64,000 bases of DNA, from NCBI RefSeq assembly GCF_002313155.2, contig NZ_NWFK02000001.1, forward strand, positions 2,170,001 through 2,234,000, given 5' to 3'. The position numbers were made by a program, and so were the translations under genes. Below the pieces are notes generated by a model. That model ran no database searches and had not been told where the DNA came from. It was given only the letters and a program-made list of their open reading frames with translations. The DNA is from Psychrobacter sp. FDAARGOS_221. Its GTDB lineage: Bacteria; Pseudomonadota; Gammaproteobacteria; Pseudomonadales; Moraxellaceae. Positions 60,890 to 64,000 of the stretch are shown one piece after another; within the stretch, counting starts at the first letter, position 1; each line of letters begins with the position of its first letter.

Positions 60890-61786
60890 TTAAGGGTTTG
60901 CCACGCCTAAAAGCTCGCCCATCTTGACCACAGAGCCATGCTGCATGTCTTGTGACCACTCAACGCCAGCAGATTTTGGTAAGACCACAATAGCGGTAGA
61001 GCCCAGATAGAAGCGTCCTAACTCATCACCTTTTTTCAAGCTGATATTATGGGTTAAGGTTTGGATGGTATTACTGCGCTCAATTTTGCCAGTGGCAACC
61101 GTTTCGATACCGGCAACAATCATTGCACCGACCAGTACCACACAGGCTTTGCCGTATTCGGTATCAAAAACGCACACCAAACGCTCATTTCGCGCAAATA
61201 AGTCAGGCACATTCTCGGCAGTGACATTATTGACCGAAAATAGAGTGCCAGGCACATAACGGGTCTCGATCAGCTTGCCATCGAACGGCATATGTACTCT
61301 GTGATAGTTACTGGGTGCAAGATAGACAGTCGCAAAGCTGCCCTCGTTGTAATAGCTGCTTTCTTTATTTTCAGTATCAGCAAGCAGGTGACTGACCGAA
61401 TAATCACGTCCTTTGGCTTGCAGTAATTGACCGTGCTCAATAGCACCAATCTGCGAAATCATACCGTCGGCTGGCGAGACGATACCGTGTGCGCTATCAT
61501 CAATCGGACGCGCATTGTCGTCTAATTCACGCGTAAAAAAGTCATTGAAGCTGCTAAAGTCGCTTAAATTTTTGCGCGCATATTCATCTAAAGTAATGCC
61601 GTACGCTTTGGCAAAGGTATGCACAAAGGCCTTTTTAACAATCGGGTTTTGGCTCGCTGCTAGGCGTCCAGCGGTTTCGCTAAGTTTTTGCTGAGGTACC
61701 AGATGCTGCACCGTGGTAAATAAGCCGTCACGGGTTAAAAGTTGGCTGGCTTGTTTTTTTAGTGTCTGTTTAATAGTATTTTTCAT
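60890..61786 (-). CDS. psd: Phosphatidylserine decarboxylase proenzyme
   Basis: Makes phosphatidylethanolamine. The 298-aa proenzyme cleaves at the LGST motif, where Ser263 becomes the pyruvoyl group (FYLGSTAIVVLP). Also FNDFFTRELDDNARPID, VSPADGMISQIG and YHRVHMPFDG. Upstream of the L,D-transpeptidase. Confidence 0.95.
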   Translation of the reverse strand: MKNTIKQTLKKQASQLLTRDGLFTTVQHLVPQQKLSETAGRLAASQNPIVKKAFVHTFAKAYGITLDEYARKNLSDFSSFNDFFTRELDDNARPIDDSAHGIVSPADGMISQIGAIEHGQLLQAKGRDYSVSHLLADTENKESSYYNEGSFATVYLAPSNYHRVHMPFDGKLIETRYVPGTLFSVNNVTAENVPDLFARNERLVCVFDTEYGKACVVLVGAMIVAGIETVATGKIERSNTIQTLTHNISLKKGDELGRFYLGSTAIVVLPKSAGVEWSQDMQHGSVVKMGELLGVANP

Positions 61787-61936
61787 GATAAGTATCAGTC
61801 GTTAGTTGGGTTAGACCGTTAAATAAAACGGTTATTTAGTCAGTCATTGGGTAATAATAATTGGGCAATTGAATCAGTATTCATTAACCAGTTTAGCATA
61901 AAGTCAGTTTAACAAATTCGGGAGTGACAACACAGT

Positions 61937-62377
61937 ATGAAAGCTTTAATTCAGCGCGTGACACAGGCCAGCGTGACTGTTGATAGTCAGGTGGTTGGTG
62001 CTATTGAGCATGGTATCTTGGCGTATATCGGCATCGGTCATGATGATACGCTGCAAAGTGCTCAAAAAATGATAGATAAGATTTTAACCTATCGTATCTT
62101 CGATAATGAGGAAGGTAAGCTCGATAAAAATGTACAGCAAGAGGGCGGTGGCTTATTGCTGGTTTCACAATTTACACTGATGGCAAAAACTGATAAAGGG
62201 CGTCGTCCAGACTTTGGTGGGGCGATGCCGCCAGATCAGGCCAATACGTTGTTTGAGCAGTTGGTCGCCTATGCTAAGACTCAGCATGAACAGGTGGCAA
62301 CCGGCCAGTTCGGTGCCAATATGTTGGTCAAAGCCGATAATGATGGGCCACTTAATTTTATTTTAGAAGTGCAGTAG
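61937..62377 (+). CDS. dtd: D-aminoacyl-tRNA deacylase
   Basis: Removes D-amino acids from mischarged tRNA. The 146-aa protein shows MKALIQRVTQASVTVD, LLVSQFTLMAKTDKGRRPDFGGAMPP and the cross-subunit Gly-cisPro motif as NDGPLNFIL. The last position of the usual NXGPXT motif is Asn here rather than Thr. Confidence 0.93.
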   Translation: MKALIQRVTQASVTVDSQVVGAIEHGILAYIGIGHDDTLQSAQKMIDKILTYRIFDNEEGKLDKNVQQEGGGLLLVSQFTLMAKTDKGRRPDFGGAMPPDQANTLFEQLVAYAKTQHEQVATGQFGANMLVKADNDGPLNFILEVQ

Positions 62378-62497
62378 TTTATCTAATAGGCCTGGTAATT
62401 CGTTTCTATAAATACAGCTACTTGTTTTGATAGGTGCATCAATACCACATCAGGAGCAGCTGCCATAAAACACTAGCTATCACATAGCATTGTGATG

Positions 62498-62515
62498 CTG
62501 TCATCTAATTGTCAT
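62498..62515 (+). promoter_or_regulatory. Pho box upstream of phoB
   Basis: CTGTCAT and TTGTCAT separated by 4 bp, an 11-bp-phased pair. 14 of 18 positions match the E. coli consensus. It lies 62 bp before the phoB start, which fits self-activation under phosphate limitation. Confidence 0.8.
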
Positions 62516-62576
62516 AATTATAGGTTGTAATATAACGGTCATATTTTTTTAGTAGTAACCAAAAGGCAGTAAGCAG

Positions 62577-63275
62577 ATGAATACGGAAACAATATTGGTC
62601 GTAGAAGATGAACCAGCCATACGTGAGATGATAGTCACAACCTTAGAGATGGCAGGCTATGAGTGCTTGCAGGCTGAGGAAGTTAATGAAGCGCACAGTC
62701 AGGTGGTGGATAACAGACCAGCACTGATTTTGTTAGATTGGATGTTGCCAGGCAACCAATCAGGAATTGATTTTTGCCGACGTTTGAAAAAAGATGAGCT
62801 GTTATCTGAGATTCCGATCATTATGTTGACCGCCAGAGGCGAAGAGGACAATAAGGTGCAGGGTCTAGATGCCGGTGCTGATGACTATATTACCAAGCCG
62901 TTTTCGACGCGAGAGCTGGTGTCGCGTATTAAGGCAGTGCTGCGCCGTAGTAGTGCGTTGTCAGGAGAGAAGCCTATTGAAGCGGAAGGCCTAAGCTTAG
63001 ATCCGGTGAGCCAACGTGTATCGGCAGATGGTCAAGCGGTTGAGATTGGACCGACAGAATACCGCTTATTGGCCTTCTTTATGAGTCATCCTGAGCGTGC
63101 CTATACTCGAACTCAGTTGTTAGATCAGGTGTGGGGTGGTAATGTGTATGTCGAGGACCGTACTATTGACGTGCATATTCGCCGCTTGCGCAAGGTGCTA
63201 GAGCCGTATAATTACGCTGGATTTATTCAGACAGTTAGGGGCACAGGGTATCGGTTTTCAACACAGCTTGTTTAG
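62577..63275 (+). CDS. phoB: Phosphate regulon response regulator PhoB
   Basis: Protein of 232 aa. Receiver with acidic residues at 10-12, phospho-acceptor Asp54 (ILLDWMLPG) and Lys107 ([10 protein letters not shown]); C-terminal winged helix with [19 protein letters not shown]. Activates Pho regulon genes. Followed by phoR and preceded by a Pho box. AAAGGCAGTAAGCAG precedes the ATG. Confidence 0.95.
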   Translation: MNTETILVVEDEPAIREMIVTTLEMAGYECLQAEEVNEAHSQVVDNRPALILLDWMLPGNQSGIDFCRRLKKDELLSEIPIIMLTARGEEDNKVQGLDAGADDYITKPFSTRELVSRIKAVLRRSSALSGEKPIEAEGLSLDPVSQRVSADGQAVEIGPTEYRLLAFFMSHPERAYTRTQLLDQVWGGNVYVEDRTIDVHIRRLRKVLEPYNYAGFIQTVRGTGYRFSTQLV

Positions 63276-63343
63276 GCAGCGCACTGTATAAACAGCCTTT
63301 ACACCACAACCGATATCGTCAGAGTATTTATATTGAGAGTAAC

Positions 63344-64000
63344 ATGTACCGTCGCTTAGACTCCGCCAACCCTAACTCATCTGAGTCATCTGCCTCCGAT
63401 AGCCAATCAGCTCAAAACGGGTCAGCTCAAACCAGCTCAGTTGAAAATGGAGCAGAACAAAACGGCTCAGAACAAGATAAGTTAGGCCAAAACAAGTCAG
63501 GCCAAGATAGTACGGGAACGTCAGTCATTCACTCTATCGAAGAGCAGTCACAGCGTCAAAAGCGTTTAGAAGATCGTGACAACTTACAACATAATGAGCG
63601 CCATAAAGCGACGTTGTTTTGGACTGACTTTAAATGGCTGCTGTTTATGGTCGCAGTGGGTGCTTGCTTTGGCTGGTATGGTGGTAGTATTGAATGGGGT
63701 ATTATCGTTGGCTTGTTGCTTTATTATGTGTGGCGCTTATATGCGATACAACAATTTTATCAGTGGATGAGTCGCTCATTAACACTGCCGCCTCCTGACT
63801 TCTCGGGTAGTTTGACCTTTATGGCAAATCAACTGTACGAAAGTAAGAAGCAAAAACAACAGGCGGATCAACAGATTACTGCGTTGATTACCAAGATTCG
63901 TAGCTCGTTATTGGCGCTACAAGATGCGGTGATTTTGCTTGATAAAGAAGACAGATTAGATTGGTGGAATCAGTCAGCCGAGCGTCTATTGGAGCTTGAT
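63344..64000 (+). CDS. phoR: Phosphate sensor kinase PhoR, N-terminal part (cut by window end)
   Basis: The frame from ATG 63344 is open to the window end (219 codons). Residues 1-89 are a Gln/Ser/Asn-rich extension not usual for PhoR (E. coli starts within a few residues of its first helix), followed by two membrane segments (about 96-112 and 115-133) and the start of the signalling region with WMSRSLTLPPPDFSG and a PAS-like LLALQDAVILLDKEDRLDWWNQSAERLL (partly quoted). Second gene of phoBR; the kinase domain lies outside. Confidence 0.9.
   Translation, partial: MYRRLDSANPNSSESSASDSQSAQNGSAQTSSVENGAEQNGSEQDKLGQNKSGQDSTGTSVIHSIEEQSQRQKRLEDRDNLQHNERHKATLFWTDFKWLLFMVAVGACFGWYGGSIEWGIIVGLLLYYVWRLYAIQQFYQWMSRSLTLPPPDFSGSLTFMANQLYESKKQKQQADQQITALITKIRSSLLALQDAVILLDKEDRLDWWNQSAERLLELD

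Overview
The window looks like a chromosomal segment of a moderately AT-rich gammaproteobacterium of the Moraxellaceae, most likely Psychrobacter. I infer this from protein character and from gene order: pcnB-folK-panB-panC, ubiG-gph-yciK divergent from dsbA, lolB-ispE-tRNA-Gln-prs-rplY-pth, dapA-lipoprotein-purC, and the Gln/Ser-rich low-complexity tails. No database search was possible, so the genus is an inference.

Layout. 1-1670: 3' end of an rRNA operon (23S partial, 5S, terminator). 2.0-4.9 kb: TRAP dicarboxylate-type transporter dctPQM. 5.1-6.8 kb: 5'-nucleotidase and rhomboid protease, followed by a 20-copy heptanucleotide repeat. 7.2-13.5 kb: poly(A) polymerase with a long disordered tail, folK, panB, panC, rapZ and darP. 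13.6-16.4 kb (minus): NIF3-like protein, purC, a short BamC-like lipoprotein, dapA. 17-22.2 kb: a saccharopine-dehydrogenase-family oxidoreductase, a secreted protein and tex. 22.7-24.6 kb: an OmpR-type regulator without an adjacent kinase, exoD and a DksA-like zinc-finger protein. 24.7-28.5 kb: yciK-gph-ubiG (minus) and dsbA (plus). 28.7-30.6 kb: an iron-storage locus with a Fur-box candidate, bfd and two bacterioferritin subunits. 30.9-38.9 kb: a class V aminotransferase, an acyl-CoA synthetase gene destroyed by an intact IS3-family element plus a deletion, fadH and fadL. 38.9-49.4 kb (minus): CaCA antiporter, panD, pth, rplY, prs, two identical tRNA-Gln genes, ispE, lolB, a TPR protein and ispA. 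50-53.6 kb: fadBA. 53.7-57.1 kb: a CdsA-like enzyme, an AT-rich unknown membrane protein, a small gene broken by an amber codon, and an isochorismatase-like hydrolase. 57.3-64 kb: MFS transporter, a secreted protein, an HD-domain hydrolase, L,D-transpeptidase, psd, dtd, and phoB-phoR (phoR cut by the window end).

Functional themes. Fatty-acid use is spread over fadL, fadH and fadBA, with one acyl-CoA synthetase inactivated. Pantothenate synthesis is split between panBC and a distant panD. Iron storage uses two bacterioferritin subunits with complementary active sites: one keeps the ferroxidase residues, the other keeps the haem methionine. Cell-envelope functions include lolB, a BamC-like lipoprotein, L,D-transpeptidase, psd and ompR.

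I found no CRISPR array, prophage or clearly new multi-gene system. The most unusual items are regulatory or structural: four 23-bp phased repeats just upstream of fadB, a long hairpin that hides the Shine-Dalgarno of the L,D-transpeptidase gene, a duplicated promoter-like block flanking an unknown AT-rich membrane-protein gene, two families of 7-bp tandem repeats, and the bacterioferritin pair.
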